Below are positions 30,600 through 43,829 of a stretch of 64,000 nt of DNA, piece after piece. The stretch's first letter is position 1, and every line of letters starts with the position of its first letter. The stretch is from Vitellaria paradoxa (taxonomy: Eukaryota; Streptophyta; Magnoliopsida; Ericales; Sapotaceae): contig CM034240.1 of NCBI GenBank assembly GCA_019916065.1, positions 19,267,894 through 19,331,893 on the forward strand. Direction: 5' to 3'. A program made the position numbers and the translations under genes. The notes under the pieces are model-generated. The model made no database searches. It was given only the letters and a program-made list of their open reading frames with translations, and was not told the origin of the DNA.

Positions 30600-33500
30600 A
30601 AAAAGTTGACAAGGCCTTTGCTAATGTAAACTGGAGAGAGTTTTTCTCTCAAGCTTTGGTCTTCATTGAACTACTTGTTGGTTTAGATCATAGCCTTATT
30701 CTAGTTCATATTGAGGTTTAAACTTATAAGAAGCTGAAAATTTTCAAATTTGAATCTATGTGGACCATAGAGGAGGGCTGTCTTGACCGTATTAATATTA
30801 GTTCAGAAGAGAACATTGTGGGATTTAAGATGTTCAAACTTGCAAAGGAACTCAAGAGGTGTAAATTTGCTTTAAGATCATAGCATAGATCACACTTCCC
30901 AAATGTAACCAAGCACACTGAAGACATCAAAGATAGCATTGGTAAAATCCAGAATGGCCCTTTTTTGTGGATAAAAATACTGAGGAGAATGAATTATTAG
31001 CAATGTTAAATGACCTATGGGAGAAAGAGACTATTCTTTGGCATCAAAAATTGAGGCTCAACTAGCTCCAAAATGGTGATAGAAACTCTAAGTTCTTTCA
31101 CTTAACTACCACCCCAAGGAGACAAAGGAATTTGTTGATTAAGCTCAAAGATTCCTCTGGTAAATGGCATACTGACCCTATGATCATCTCAAACCTTATC
31201 AACAACCATTTTCAGAACCTATACACTACTCCCAAACCTAGAGACTTTACTAGCCTGCTTGAAGATTTAGAGCCCAAGATTAATTCCACTATGAACACCA
31301 ATCTTTGCTACTTAGTCACTAAAGAAAAAATAAAAAATGTTGTTTTTCAATTGGGCTCCCATAAAGCTCCTGGTCCCGACAGCTATCCTGGGCTTTTCTT
31401 CTAGAATTACTGGAATATAGTTGGTTGAGATCTTACTAATGCAGTGAAAAGCTTCTTTAATAATGGATATCTTCCCAAAGAACTCAACCTTACCTACACT
31501 GTCTTGATTCCTGAGATCCCTTTCCTTGAAAGAGTTGGACACTATAGACCCATAAGCCTCTGTAATTTCTCTTACAATGTCATTTCGAAGGTGATGGCCA
31601 ACAGACTTAAACCTCTCATGAGCAATATCATATCTGAAAACCAATCGGTTTTTATTGAAGGAAAACAGATATAAGACAACATTATTATGGCTCATGAATT
31701 ATTCTATCATTTAAAACACAAGAAAAAAATGAAAAAGAGCTTTTATAGCAATCAAGCTTGATTTTTATAAAGCTTTCAATACTGTTTGTTGGGATTTTCT
31801 AGAAGTTGTCATGAGGAAAATGGGGTTTAATGAAGTTTGGTTCCATTGGGTTAAATAATGCATCGAAATAGTTAGATACTTATTGATGGTTAATGGTGTA
31901 ACTTAATGTTTCATTACCTCGTATCGAGGCCTTAGATTGGGGAACCCTCTTTCTCTCTTTCTCTTTTTCCTTGCCACTGAAGCTCCCTTTTATATGATGA
32001 ATAAAGCAATGAAGGAAGGCTCATTACTTAGCATTAGAATTAAAAAACATTGTCCCCCCCCCCCCAAATTAATCACCTCCTATTTGCTAATGATTCACTC
32101 TTCTTTCTTAATTCTTACTTCAAAGAATGTTCTCATCTCTAAACAAAGCTGCAGGAATTTAATGAAGCATCTGGTCTTTCCATAAATTATCACAAATCTT
32201 TTGCTTACTTCTCTCCAAACACAAAGAAATAGACGTGTGATTAGCTCTTATGCTTTATAGGGATGAAAGCTATGGATGAAAGTTCAAGATATCTTGTTCT
32301 TCCTACTGATTGGGGAAATCTAAAAGGAATGCTCTGTCCTATGTTAGAGATAGAATGTTGGCAAAATTACTAGGATGGAAGAAAAAACTCCTCACCTGCT
32401 GGCAAAGAAACACCCATCAACTCCATCGCTCAAGCTATTCTAGCTTATCCTATGATATGCTTTAAGTTCATTTCCTTTCTTTGCCAACAAATAAACGCTA
32501 CCATAAGAAGATTTTGGTGGGAAAATTTTGAAGATAAAAACTAAATCCATTGGTGTAACTAGAACAACCTCTTACAGCCCAAAGATGCTGGAGGAATGGG
32601 CTTCAGAGATATGAAATCATTCAACACAACTTTGCTGGCAAAACAATTCTGGAGATTGCTTATGCAACCTAACCCCCTCCGGGCAAAACTTCTAAAAGGT
32701 ATATGCTTTCCTAACACTTCCCCTCTTTATGCTCAAAAAGGATATAAGGCATTCTGGGCCTGGTCAAGTTTATGCCAAGGCAGATACCTACTTAAAACTG
32801 GTCTTAGATGGAATATTACCTCTGGTGAGAGTATCAACATTGGGGAGAATAAATGGATTCCCACCATTAATTCATTTCAAGTACTCTCAACTAAGCCTCC
32901 TAATTGTCCCTTATCTAAAGTTAAAGACCTCATCTCTACTAATTACCAGTGGGATCTAACAACACTTCGAAGTATCTTCAGAGAAGAAGCGATCAAAGCC
33001 GTTGTTGCCATTCCTATCTCGTGGAGAACCAATGCTAAGGACAAGCTCACCTGGCATTTCTCTAACCAAGGAGTGTACACTGTTAAGTCAAGATACCATA
33101 TAGCCTTTAAGGAAAAAGGCTGCATATCTATGATACTAGTCTATTTACAGTACCCTCACTAAAGTTCTGGAAGGTGATATGGAATAACAACACCTTCTCA
33201 GTCTGCACTAATTGCAAGGTTTTTGGACATTCTCTCGTCCAATGCTCAGTCAAAACAACACCTTACTTAAGATCATGCATTTTCTTTGGAAAGCTATAAA
33301 TAACTATCTTCCAACTAGAGTAAACTCGGTGAAGAAAAGATACTTCAAAGGCTCCTCTTGCCAGATTTGTCATAAGGAACTTGAAACTATAGAGCACATT
33401 TTATTTAGATGTTATTGGACCAGAAATGTCTGGTTTGGTAGCAATCTCACATACAGATTGAATCTCCCAAATATTTCTACTGTTGCTCAATGGATTGAAG

Positions 33501-33980
33501 ACACCCTTGGTGATTTGGAAGAGAAACCTGAGAAATAGCAGATACTCTCTTCCATTGCCAATTTATGCTGAAGCATATGAAAAACTAGGATTGAGTTTGT
33601 CTTCAATGACACACCAATCTCTCATTTAGATATTATTTGCAAAGCCTTAAATGCTACAAGAGACTATTTGGAAGTTCTGTTATCTAAAAATAAAAAGGCA
33701 TCTCACATTCCTGGTGCAGGAACCCATTTTGGCAGCATCCTCCTTCAGAGCAGATTAAATTCAATTACAATGGTGCCTATTGTGTTGCTACAAAATCTGT
33801 TGCTTTTGTTATTATAACTAGAAATGAGCTTGGTGTAATTGTAGATATCAATTATGGTCATATTCGAGTCTTCTTAGCCCTCATAGCTGAAGCCTGGGCC
33901 ATAAGAATTACATGCCAAATGGAGTTAAGCTGGGAGTTGTTGGAAGCTTCTTTTAAAAGTGACGCTACACTTGTTATCTC
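30600..33980 (+). pseudogene. LINE ORF2: endonuclease end, RT, zf-RVT, RNase H (broken)
   Basis: Visible in order: endonuclease C-terminus (about 30600-30780), linker, RT with APGPDSYPG (about 31366), HYRPISLCN (about 31540), YRGLRLGNPLS (about 31921) and FAND (32083-32094), the thumb region with GGMGFRDMKSFNTTLLAKQF (about 32590), zf-RVT with CQICHKELETIEHILFRCYW (about 33360) and RNase H with FNYNGAY (about 33760) and AEAWAIRI (about 33889). Many in-frame stops and frame changes. As in the LINE at 1-3928, the first Asp of the catalytic FADD is Asn. The RNase H frame continues after the copia insert as DNLIAWF at about 39033. Confidence 0.9.
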
Positions 33981-34195
33981 TGATAAAATAATGAAAAGAT
34001 AAAGAATTGAACCAATGAAAAATAGAATAATTAAATTATTGTATATGAACAAGAATATAAAGAAGCCTTTATATAGGCAAAATTAGAAAATAGAATTAAA
34101 AACTAAAATAAAGACCTATAATGAAAAAAGATTTCCTAATTTCTATATATACAAGATTATAATTTCCTAATTTCTATATTCTATATATATCAACA
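33981..34195 (-). repeat. 3' LTR of the copia element
   Basis: 215 bp. Begins TGATAAAATAATGAAAAG and ends ATATCAACA on the plus strand. The polypurine tract is next to it at 34196-34202. Confidence 0.92.
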
Positions 34196-34202
34196 CCCTC
34201 CC

Positions 34203-37200
34203 TCAGATTGAAGATGGTAATGAAGAGGTCAACTTGAGTTTGGATACAAACTCAAGATGACGATTAGAAGGATGAAATTTAGTGAAAATATCTGCAAGCT
34301 AGTCGGTAGAAAAAATATGAGACAACTGAAGAATGCCTTGCTTGATATGGTGGCGAATGAAATGACAGTCAATCTCTATATACTTTGTATACTCATGAAA
34401 AATATCATTATGCGCAATCTGAATGATACTAGTACTATCACAATACAGAGGAATACTACTGGTGAAAGAGAGACCCATATCTGTAAGAAGCCAACGTAGC
34501 CAGAAGAGCTCAGAAGTAGAGTCAGCAAGTGCACAATATTCAGCCTCGGTGCTAGAGCGAGCAATGACAAGCTGTTTTTTACTTTGCCAAGAGATGAGTA
34601 AAGTGCTAAGAAAGAAGTAATACCCAGTAGTAAAGCGATGATTAGTAAGGTCACTAGCCTAATCAATATCTAAAAAAGTATGCAACTGTAATGAAGAGGA
34701 TGAGGAAAAGAGAAGCACATGAAATAAAATACTCGTAATATACCCCAGAATCCAAAGAATAGCTGCATTGTGAGTAGATCAGGGTGCACACATAAACTAA
34801 CCAAAGTAACAGCATAAGAGATGTCCGGGCGAGTCTTAGTAAGATAAATGAGACTCCCAATAAGCTGTCAATAAAGAATAGGATCAAATAAGAGTTCACC
34901 ATCAGTTGCAAGTAACTTCATATTAGTCTGCAAAGGACTATCAATAGTTTTATTATTAGTGAGACCAACTAAAGATAGAAGATCAAAAGCATATTTAGCT
35001 TGAGAAAGATAAAATCCCTGGGAATTGGAAGTGACCTCAAGGCCTAAGAAATAGCTAAGTTTGCCCAAATCATTCATTTTAAAGTATTGACTAAGAAACT
35101 ACTGAAGTGCATTAATCCCAGAGAAATCATCGCCAGTTATAACTATATCATCAATATAAAGCAGTAGAACAATGATACCAGTAGAGGAGCGATAAATAAA
35201 CAATGCAGAGTTATAGTTATTAGGTGCAAAACCTTACTGGGTTAAAACAGAACTAAACTTAGAAAATTAAGCCCGAGGGGACTGTTTAAGCCCATAGAGT
35301 GCTTTACTAGTCGGCAAACCATTTGAGGAAGATGAGAATATCTAAGAAGAAGTGTCATGTGTACCTCATCAGTAAGATCACCTTTAAGGAAGGCATTTTT
35401 TTACATCCCTTTGGAATAACGTCCATCACCAAATAGCTGTAACGGTAAGTAAGGACCGAAAAGAAGTCAGGCGAGCCACGGGAGCAAAAGTCTCCTCATA
35501 ATCAATGCCATACTCCTTAGTAAATCTCTTCGCAATAAGTAAGCTTTGTAATGTTCCACTAATCCATCTACTTGAGTCTTTATTTTATAAACCCATTTAC
35601 ACCCTACCATAGTTTTGTGAGGTATCAAGTCAACTAGGTCCCAAGTATGAGTAGAAATAAAAGCATTAAGTTCATCATTCATTGCTTGTTGTCAAAGTGG
35701 TTAGAACTAGCCTCATGATAAGTGCGAGGCTCGTAAAGAAAAGTAATAGCAGAATAGTAATGATAATCTTTAAGATAAGGAGGAGGAGCTCTTACTCAGG
35801 TAAGATGGTGAAACTCAGGTGATGATGGAGTAGAAACAGCAGGAGAAGACTCAAGAGCAAAAGGCGAAGGCAAGGAGTCCATAGGCATACCAGATGAACC
35901 AAGTGAGGACATTGAATGGTCACCTTAAATGTTTGAAGAACTTGTATCACATGAGTTAGTATCTGAAAATAGGTTAATGGAAGAATCAGTAAAAAAAAGT
36001 GAATGATGAGAAAGGCTATATGGAAGTTTGATCATGTCAGTAAAGAAACGATATTTCCAAACCTAAACATATAGGGAAAGACGGAGGCGTTTAGAAATAG
36101 GATCATAACACCAATTGTCCTTTTATTCAATGCCATAGCCAAGAAAACAACATAAGCAAGTTCGAGGCTCTAATTTGGTACGCTCATGTTGAGTAAGAAG
36201 GACAAAACAAGTACAACCAAAATTTTTGAGACACGAATAATCTAGTACTTTTCCATACAAATGCTCATAATGAGAGAAATTAAAAATTATGGAAGAAGGA
36301 ACCTTATTAATTATGTAAACGGTTATGAGAGTGGCTTTGCCCCAAAACATTTCAGGTAAAGAAGTAGATAGGAGAAGTGATCGAATGGTATTTAAAACAT
36401 GACGATGTTTTCTTTCAGTATGACTATGCTGTTGGGATGTATAAGGACAAGATAAATAAGGAAGAGACCCGTTATGTTCAAGATTTGCAAGAATAGAATT
36501 ATCTTTATATTCCATAGCATTATCAGAACGAAAAATTTTAATCTAGTCAGAAAATTGAGTCTGGATCATTTTGCGAAAATTATAAAAAATTTTAGATAAC
36601 TCAAATCGATTATAAAGTAAATAAATCCAAGTATATCGTGAAAAATCATCAACAAAAATTACAAAGTAACGACTTCCCCCCTTAGTGGCAATAGGTGCAA
36701 GTCCCTAAATATCAGAATGCAATAGAAATAAAATCACTTCTATTAAATGGTAAAGCAGTTTGTTTCCCTAATTGACATGGTAAACAATCAAAAAAAGAAA
36801 AATCAACAAGACCTAAATGTCCTTTTGACGCTAACAAATGGACATGAGATAACGAAGAATGACCAAAATGAGAATGCCACAATCTGAAAGTGGTGGTGAC
36901 GTCTGCAACTGGTTAGAAACTGATAAAGAAAGGCTCGAAAGATACAAGTAAGGAAGCTCAAAGAGATGACCAACTTTATGCCCTATCCCAATCAAATGGT
37001 CCGTCCGAGGATCCTGCACAACACACCCATCATTAGAAAATTTTACAGTATAACCAAATTCAATAAGTTGACCCACAGAGACAAGATTTAAGGATAACTT
37101 GAGAACAAGATAAGTATTAGGTATATGTAAAAATTATGATTAGTGATGGAGCCAACATGACTAACTGACATATGAGAACCATTAGCAGCATAGATTAATG

Positions 37201-38259
37201 GGGCTTGTAAAAAGGATTGCTTATGAGAAAATAAAGAATAGTCAGAAGTAATGTGGTTGCAGCAAACAGAATCAATATATCAGGGGGACATAGACATACC
37301 TGTGGCAATAGACAAAGTAGGAGAAGAACGAGTGATAACCTGGTGGACTATAGCCTCAATATCAGTAGCAGTAAAGGATGGAAGAGTGGTAGAACCTGGA
37401 TGGCTAGAAGAAGATACAGTAGCAATATGATTATAGGGCTGAGATTTGGAGCGCTTAGCCTTGAGTTTAGGGTAGTTAGTGATAAGATGACATTTCTTCT
37501 TACAATAATTGCACCAGACTTGGTTGCATTTTGATGATGCAGTAGGAGCAGAAGACACAGCAGAGACGATTTGTGTAGGAGTGCTGGCCATGACTAAGTC
37601 TAAGGTCCGTAGTTGACGAGTCTTTTGGTAGGTCTCCTCAAAAAGAAGCTCGGTGAGCGCAGTTTCAAGGGATGGTAGGGAAGAACGATACAGAAGATAA
37701 GCTCAAGTATTTTCAATGTTGTTTCGAATCCCTATTATAAAGTGAATAAATTGGCGTCGATCTCTATATGTCGTAAACAATCCAATAGACTCAGCATATA
37801 TAAAAGAATGATCAGCTTGAGAGAGTTAATCCCAAAGAATATGACTTGGGCATGATAGTCGGCAATGGACTGACCAGGCTCTTGTCGCACCTAATAGAGC
37901 TTGAATTCTAATTGGAATTGTAAAGCAATATCACTACTGTAATTATACCGATTGGCTAGAAACTCCCAAGTAGCATGAGCATTTCAAAACTTAGGTAGAA
38001 GACTCTGAATAGTAGAACTAAAAGTATTAATAAATCAAGAAATAATCTTACAGTAAGTGATGTCCCAATCCTCAATGTGGTTGTCAAACTTTTCTTATGT
38101 CTCTTTGTTTGATTTCTGCTGCTAGAGATGTTCACCAATAACATACCTCCAAAGCTTACATCCAATCAGAAATTCAAAAATCTGCTGAGCCCAAATATTA
38201 TAATTAGAACCGTAAAAAATGGTGTTGATTGAGCGGACAATATCATTTTGAGAAGCCAT
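34203..38259 (-). pseudogene. copia gag-pol polyprotein gene, broken
   Basis: It starts at ATG 38259 (MASQNDIVRS) with the gag N-terminal region (NYNIWAQQIFEFLIG, about 38185). The zinc knuckle near 37490-37530 reads CNYCKKKCHLITNYP, so the last Cys is lost to Tyr. Pre-integrase and integrase regions lie at about 37070-36100 (SQQHSHTERKHRHVLNTIRS near 36430), RT at about 35690-35080 with an intact YIDD (35147-35158) and MVGCKWVYKIK (about 35605), RNase H at about 34900-34300, and the end LADIFTKFHPSNRHLEF with TGA at 34203-34205, right before the polypurine tract. Numerous stops and frame changes make it non-functional. Confidence 0.9.
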
Positions 38260-38810
38260 AAAAAATATACTGAAACAAGGGAGACGCGGAAATAGATGAG
38301 ACGCTAAAACACAGTCGCAAAAAGGCAACTAATGGCTTTTTTCACGTCGAGTTCACCAACATAGAGGAAAACGCCAAAACACAAATCAGTGTGGATCCAC
38401 GCGGAAAATGACCTGTGTTAAAACACGAACTTGAACCAAACCTTTGAAAAAAAAAAAAGAGGCATGGACCAATAAAAGACGCCAAGTAACAGTGATCCAT
38501 TAACAGTGAGAAAAAAAAACAAAAAAAAATGGGCACTGATTAGTTAACAGTGACAAAAAGGTCAGTGAAAATGGCTTGAATCAAGCTAAGAATATAAGCT
38601 ACGGAGCAAAACACCAAAAACAAGGTCCTGGCGTGGGCCTGCGTTAATTAAGACTTGATTGGATTGATGTTGTTTAATGTTGATAGGCGACCAAACTAAT
38701 GGCAGCCCATAAAGTGATCTGATGGTAGAGGAATTTAAGCCAAGCACACGCATAAGCCATAAAACAGTATAGAAGAAAGAAAAAAAAAAATTAAGAATTA
38801 GAATTTAATT

Positions 38811-38822
38811 GCTCTGATACCA
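38811..38822 (-). other. Primer binding site TGGTATCAGAGC
   Basis: Exact plant copia PBS, complementary to the 3' end of initiator tRNA-Met, directly adjacent to the 5' LTR on the minus strand. Confidence 0.95.
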
Positions 38823-39030
38823 TGATAAAATAATGAGAAGACAGAGAATTGAACCAACAAAAATAAAATAATGTATTATTATTTATATACAAGAATACAA
38901 AGAAACCTTTATTGGGTAAAGTTAAAAAAAAAATTAAAAATTAGAATAAAGACCTATAACGAAAAGAATTTTCTATAAAAATTTTTATATATAGAACATT
39001 ATAATTTCATAATTTCTATATATGTCAACA
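38823..39030 (-). repeat. 5' LTR of the copia element
   Basis: 208 bp, the partner of 33981-34195. The primer binding site abuts its inner end. Confidence 0.92.
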
Positions 39031-39269
39031 ATCTCATTGCTTGGTTCTAGTTCCAAGCCCCCTTCTTAGGAATTCTCTTCTATACTTGAGGATATACAAG
39101 TCTGGATGACAACCCATTTGCGGTCCTTTACTTGGTGTAGAAGACAGGCAAATGCCGTGGCCACTTTCTTGTTTCAAATTGTCTTAATGGTTCGCTCTTA
39201 AACATGAACTTGCAATGTGTTTATAATTTGCAATATATTTCTTCAGTTTCAAAAAAAAAATATTAGTTA

Positions 39270-40008
39270 TTAAAAAATATTTTTATATTGATAAAATAAT
39301 TTAATAAAACAACTAATTTTAGTTTATTTAAATAAATTATTAATTTTAATAACATATATTAATGCAATGCTTAATCTAGTAAATTATTATTTGCAACATA
39401 AAATTTTTATTAAATAAAATATTTTAATGATAAATCATTTTAATAAGTAATTATTATTTATTAAAAATTATTTTAATTTGAGAAAATAAATAATTTACTC
39501 ATAAATTAATATTTTAATATAACTAATTTGATAAAATAAAATAAATAATTTTAATAATAAATTATTATTTATTAAATATTATTTAGATAAAATAATTTAA
39601 TAATTAATTAATTTTAGTTTGATTAAATAAATTATTTTATAATATTTATTATAATTATTTATAACAGAATATCATTTAGGATTTTAGTATTTTACAGGGG
39701 TGTACAATTTTCTCATTACTCCTTGTTACCCTCCACCCCCTCTCTAGGTAACGATTTACTCTCATATGGGAGTAATTGTTGCTCTAGGTTAATTTTTACC
39801 CCTTCTTCTAAACTAATGTAATGGAGGACAAAAATTGCCTCAGTAAATTTTATTCTCCGTTACCCCTAAAACAAATATGTTCTCAGAGTAATGTTATCTT
39901 GAGTTAACGTTTACTTTGCGTTTCCAATTTGCATAAAAGGGTATGAACAATTATTTTGTAACTTTTAACCCCTTTATCCTCACGCTAAACTCACCCTAAG
40001 ACTCCTTT
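39270..40008. other. AT-rich intergenic sequence
   Basis: The stretch 39270-39660 is almost pure A/T with TTTAAT-type words like the flank left of the LINE (29830-30390), so the LINE landed in this AT-rich block. A more mixed part (39690-40000) holds no gene. Confidence 0.5.
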
Positions 40009-40230
40009 TGTGAGTTTAGGGGAATAAAAAAGAAAAGAAAAATAGAATAGTAAATAGAAGAGAAGAGAAAAGAAATGAAATGATAACATTTTTTTCTATT
40101 TGAGAATACTAGCTTTTTTTTTCTCTTTATTTCTGAGTTGAGAAGAAATAGAAGGAAAAGAAAGTATATATTGTTATTTTACCAGTGAATTCTTTAAGAA
40201 GTTAGAGAGTTGTTAATTTATTTAGCCTTA

Positions 40231-40586
40231 GAGCAAGTGCACCAATGGATAACCAAATTATCTAGTAAACAGAACACATTTTGGGTTTAGCTAGTAGTTT
40301 TTTTTTCAAACCATACCAATGCTAGGCATTTTATCAATTATCTATTAAAAAATTAATTTTTCAAGTCACCTAACAGCATTTTGGGCTGTACCTCGGCAGT
40401 ACCTCGGCAAGAAAAATAATAAAGAATTAAATCACTTGTGAACAATAGCTCTCTAAGAAAAACGAGTTATTGTAGCAGCCTGTAAAATAGCTGCCGGTTT
40501 GGAGAGTCTGGTGTAGAGAGCTTTCTTCATATTTGCTAGGCAAAATACTTAAAATGGTTCTTTTACCTCTTCTGCTGCACGTGCTC
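40231..40586. mobile_element. PIF/Harbinger-like MITE, TSD TTA, 356 bp
   Basis: Starts GAGCAAGTGCACC and ends CTGCACGTGCTC, giving inverted repeats GAGCAAGTGCA/GAGCACGTGCA, with TTA on both sides (40228-40230 and 40587-40589). The TSD and size fit Tourist-type MITEs. It interrupts the polypurine element. Confidence 0.75.
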
Positions 40587-40669
40587 TTAGGATATGTTTG
40601 TAATTTTTTTTTCTTATTCTTTATTTTATAGTCAAATATGTTATTATGAAAATTTTATTAATTATTTTT

Positions 40670-41522
40670 AGGTGGGCCATTTGTACTTCACTTATTCTCT
40701 CTTGTACTCCTCTTTTCTTTTTCATTAATTGAAATTACATAATCACCTATCTTCTTTTTCATCATATGCTATACATAATCATAATACCACAAATACTCTT
40801 ATACAAAACATCAAATTAAAGCATAATTATAATATCATAAACACCCTTATTTTATAATTGAAAATATCTTTTAACACAAAATATTAAGAAGACAATGTAC
40901 CAAAAATATTTTTTTTTAAGATTTTTTTGCCAAACGAGCAATTTCATCTTAATTTTTGAAAAGAAAAATCTATTTATGGCATATAAGAAATCTTATTATG
41001 ATAAAAATTTCTAATTCTAAATATTTTTTTAAAAAATATTTCTTATTATAAAAAAATAAATTTTTAGAATAATGATACTTATAGTTTGTTTGGTACTTTT
41101 TTTTTTTTTTTGGCTTCAAGTTTAATTTTTTGATATATTAATTTACTTGTTTTGATAATTGTTTTTTTAATTTTAAAAAGTTCATACTGACTCTGACTTA
41201 ATGACTTGGGAGTAATAACAAAAGTTTGTAGAGAAAAATAAGTGAAAGAATTAATTTTGTTGTTTGATTATTAAGTTAGAAAATAAAATAAAATAAAAAT
41301 TATTTTAATATGATTGTTAAAAATATAACTACAAATAAAATTTATTTTAATCTTTAAAACATTTTTTCATTTCTCTTGTACCAACTATGTAAATTTCTAA
41401 AAGTTTATTTGTAATGGGTGATTATGTCATTTCAAATCGTATATAAAAATAACTAACTAAAAGTATTAATTTTGTAATTTTAATTAATGAAAAAGTAAAG
41501 TGGAGTGTAAATAGATTCACCT
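40670..41522. mobile_element. hAT-like MITE, TSD TTATTTTT
   Basis: Starts AGGTGGGCCATTTGTACTTC and ends, in reverse complement, AGGTGAATCTATTTACACTC; the repeats extend about 70 bp to TCATTAATTGAAATTACA. The 8-bp TTATTTTT flanks both sides (40662-40669, 41523-41530). Same family as 43830-44059 and 47688-47886 but longer (853 bp), with extra AT-rich sequence in the middle. Confidence 0.78.
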
Positions 41523-41707
41523 TTATTTTTTCTTTTCTCTTCATTTTTTCCCACCTTTGGAAGGACAAAATTTTTAACATTTTAACACTCACTTTTCTTT
41601 CCATTTCTTTTATTTTTTTTTTTTGTAAAAAATCACAAATAAATAATAAATTCTAAAATATTTTCTTTTATCTTTTTTTTTTTTCATTTTGCCTCATCCA
41701 AACGGAC

Positions 41708-43829
41708 GGTAAGAATAGATGGGGTCAATTTTATTGAAATATAGGACATTTAATAAGAATATTAAAATCGTAAAAAATTCATACTTTGTCATAATTTATA
41801 TGTAATTTTGTTCTAACTTATCGGTGTACCAAAATGGAGTAGTCTTAAATCATTGTTTGTGATTTCAACATTGTGATACGGACCACGGATTACTGAAAGG
41901 TCACCGAAATAGCAAATGAGGATGGTCCTTCTGCTCGAAAAACAAGCAAGGCAATAACTATCCCCTTTGACCCAATCTCCTCAACCTCTAATGTAGGGTT
42001 GTGAATCGGCCGGATATGTGGACCAAGTTGCTTTTGAAATTTAGGTTTTAAAATTCAAATCTCATTCGTAGGCTGTCGAGTTGTTTCACACGAATCTGTT
42101 CACCTTATTTAAAAAGAAATTAAAAAAAAAGAAATAAGATAAAAAAAATAAAAAGAAAAGAACGGTAAAGAAACTGTGTGAGACATCTCGAGATTTAAAC
42201 TTCCCTTTTTAAAAGATGAGATTTAAATTGAGAGACCCGAATTTCAAAAGTAATTTCAAGCATTCCAAATCAATTAATTAAGCCTGTTCAAACTCATCTC
42301 GTTTATCACATCATATTTTATTTTTTCAAAGCTCAACTTACTTTTTTTAAATGAAAGAGTTATTCATTAATAATATTTAGTAGTGCAAGAAATTTATTTT
42401 ATCAGAATCAAGTTTTTTTTTTTGGTAAATAACAAGAATAAATAATCTTAATTTATTGTAATTTATATGCTATATTAGTATATGAATTAATGGGGATATT
42501 TTCGAAAGTTTTCTTCACTCCTTGTAATTTTTTTCTCTGCAAGATTACAAAACTAGCTTCGTAATTAATAAAGAACAATTAGTACAAAATAACTTAAATA
42601 CCATAATTACTCTCCATTTTTATTTATTATTATAAAATTAACATCTTCTACTTTTCACTTTTTTATAACTCTACTTTTCACTTTTCTATAACTACATTTC
42701 TGTAGTCCTATATATATTTTTACTCGTATATATCTGACTTTAATTTATTAAATCTTAAACAAAACACTATGGAAGAGGATTCTGTTGAAGCTAAATTTTT
42801 AAATGTGATTATTATTATTATTTTTTTTGTATAAGTAATATGGAACAAATTTTATATTATTATGAATCATTAAATCTCTAAAATAGTAGAGCAATTGTTA
42901 ACTTTTTCTAATTTTCCTCTTTCAAGTGATTAATTTCTTGGTAGAGCAATATGAAACAAATTATATGTAATATTTCTTTATTTTTTTATTTTTGTTGGTG
43001 TATATGCTATTATATTATTAGGATTTTTATCCTATTAAGTTTTTTTTTTTTTTTTTTCATTTACGGTTCCTATTTGTAGTGTTTTTTCTTTTTTTCTAAT
43101 TTTTTTTTACTTGGTAATTTATAGAGAGTTTTTGTTAATGAATTGTTTTGAATAGTGCCATATTTTTTTATTTAATGATGGTTGGTTTTGGAGATGAATG
43201 TTAGAATTTGAAATTGAAATTGATTTAATTACTTTTATTTCAATTATTTTCAAAAGTGCATGAATTAATCAACGATTATAGAACAATAATTATTTATTTT
43301 CTTCTTTTATTTTTGATGAAATAAACTTAAAAGATATATTTACAAAGCTAATTTAAAAAACTATTAAAAAAGCTTTCTCATACAATTTCATGAAATTATA
43401 ATTGACAATAGATTCTTAATTTAATATGCAAATTAATAAAAAGTGGAGAATGTTATGAAAAAGTAAAAAATGGAGGAGGTTGTTTTGTAATAATAAATAG
43501 AAAGAGAGGGTAATTATGGTCTTTAATATGTTTTGTATTAATTGATTTTTACTACAAGTCCAATTTTGTAATTCTGTGGGAGAAAAAAAATAATTAGAAA
43601 TGGAGAAAATTTTTAGAGAAGTGTCAATATTTTCACCCATTTTCTAATTACATTTAAAATATACTAAGAAATATTATATATGTAATTATTAACTAATATA
43701 GATATAAAAATATTGTTATGGATTATGATGATTGAAAGATTAATTATTAACATTCAAATAGTTCAAATAAAACTTTAGTGAACTGCAATGTAATTTTTGG
43801 AATAAAAACACATTATTGTAATATAAATA
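41708..43829. other. AT-rich intergenic sequence
   Basis: No gene. Runs of T at 42412-42423 and 43040-43058. A segment around 43430-43640 reads CACTTCTC/GGAGAAAATTTT-like words in both directions with 42490-42700, which could be the two arms of an old inverted-repeat element, but limits are unclear. Confidence 0.4.

Larger units (their letters stand above)
33981..39030 (-). mobile_element. Ty1/copia LTR retrotransposon, complete ends, TSD ATCTC
   Basis: 5,050 bp, flanked by ATCTC on both sides (33976-33980 and 39031-39035). LTRs at 33981-34195 and 38823-39030 start TGATAAAATAATGA and end CAACA on the plus strand. The element reads on the minus strand: PBS TGGTATCAGAGC touches the 5' LTR (38811-38822), gag-pol follows (38259-34203), and a purine tract GAGGGAGGG ends at the 3' LTR. 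Order integrase, RT, RNase H is that of copia. The LTRs have drifted far apart (by eye about one site in five), so the insertion is old. Confidence 0.95.
30565..39259 (+). mobile_element. L1-clade LINE with RNase H domain, split by a copia element
   Basis: A second L1 LINE runs 30565-33980 and resumes at 39036-39259. It starts within the endonuclease (about 30600, LDHSLILVHIEV at about 30675), so it is 5'-truncated, and ends with an A10 tract (39251-39260). An 8-bp match TATTAGTT at 30557-30564 and 39261-39268 is a plausible target duplication. Between the halves sits the copia element 33981-39030. Removing it and one copy of its 5-bp duplication restores a continuous RNase H region. Confidence 0.88.
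40009..41707 (-). mobile_element. Polypurine/polypyrimidine MITE copy with two insertions
   Basis: Left end ACTCCTTTTGTGAGTTTAGG and right end GCCTCATCCAAACGG mark a copy in the opposite orientation to 62290-62805. Family sequence is 40009-40230, 40587-40669 and about 41523-41707. Between these lie a PIF/Harbinger-like MITE (40231-40586) and a hAT-like MITE (40670-41522), each with its own target duplication. No coding capacity. Confidence 0.65.
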
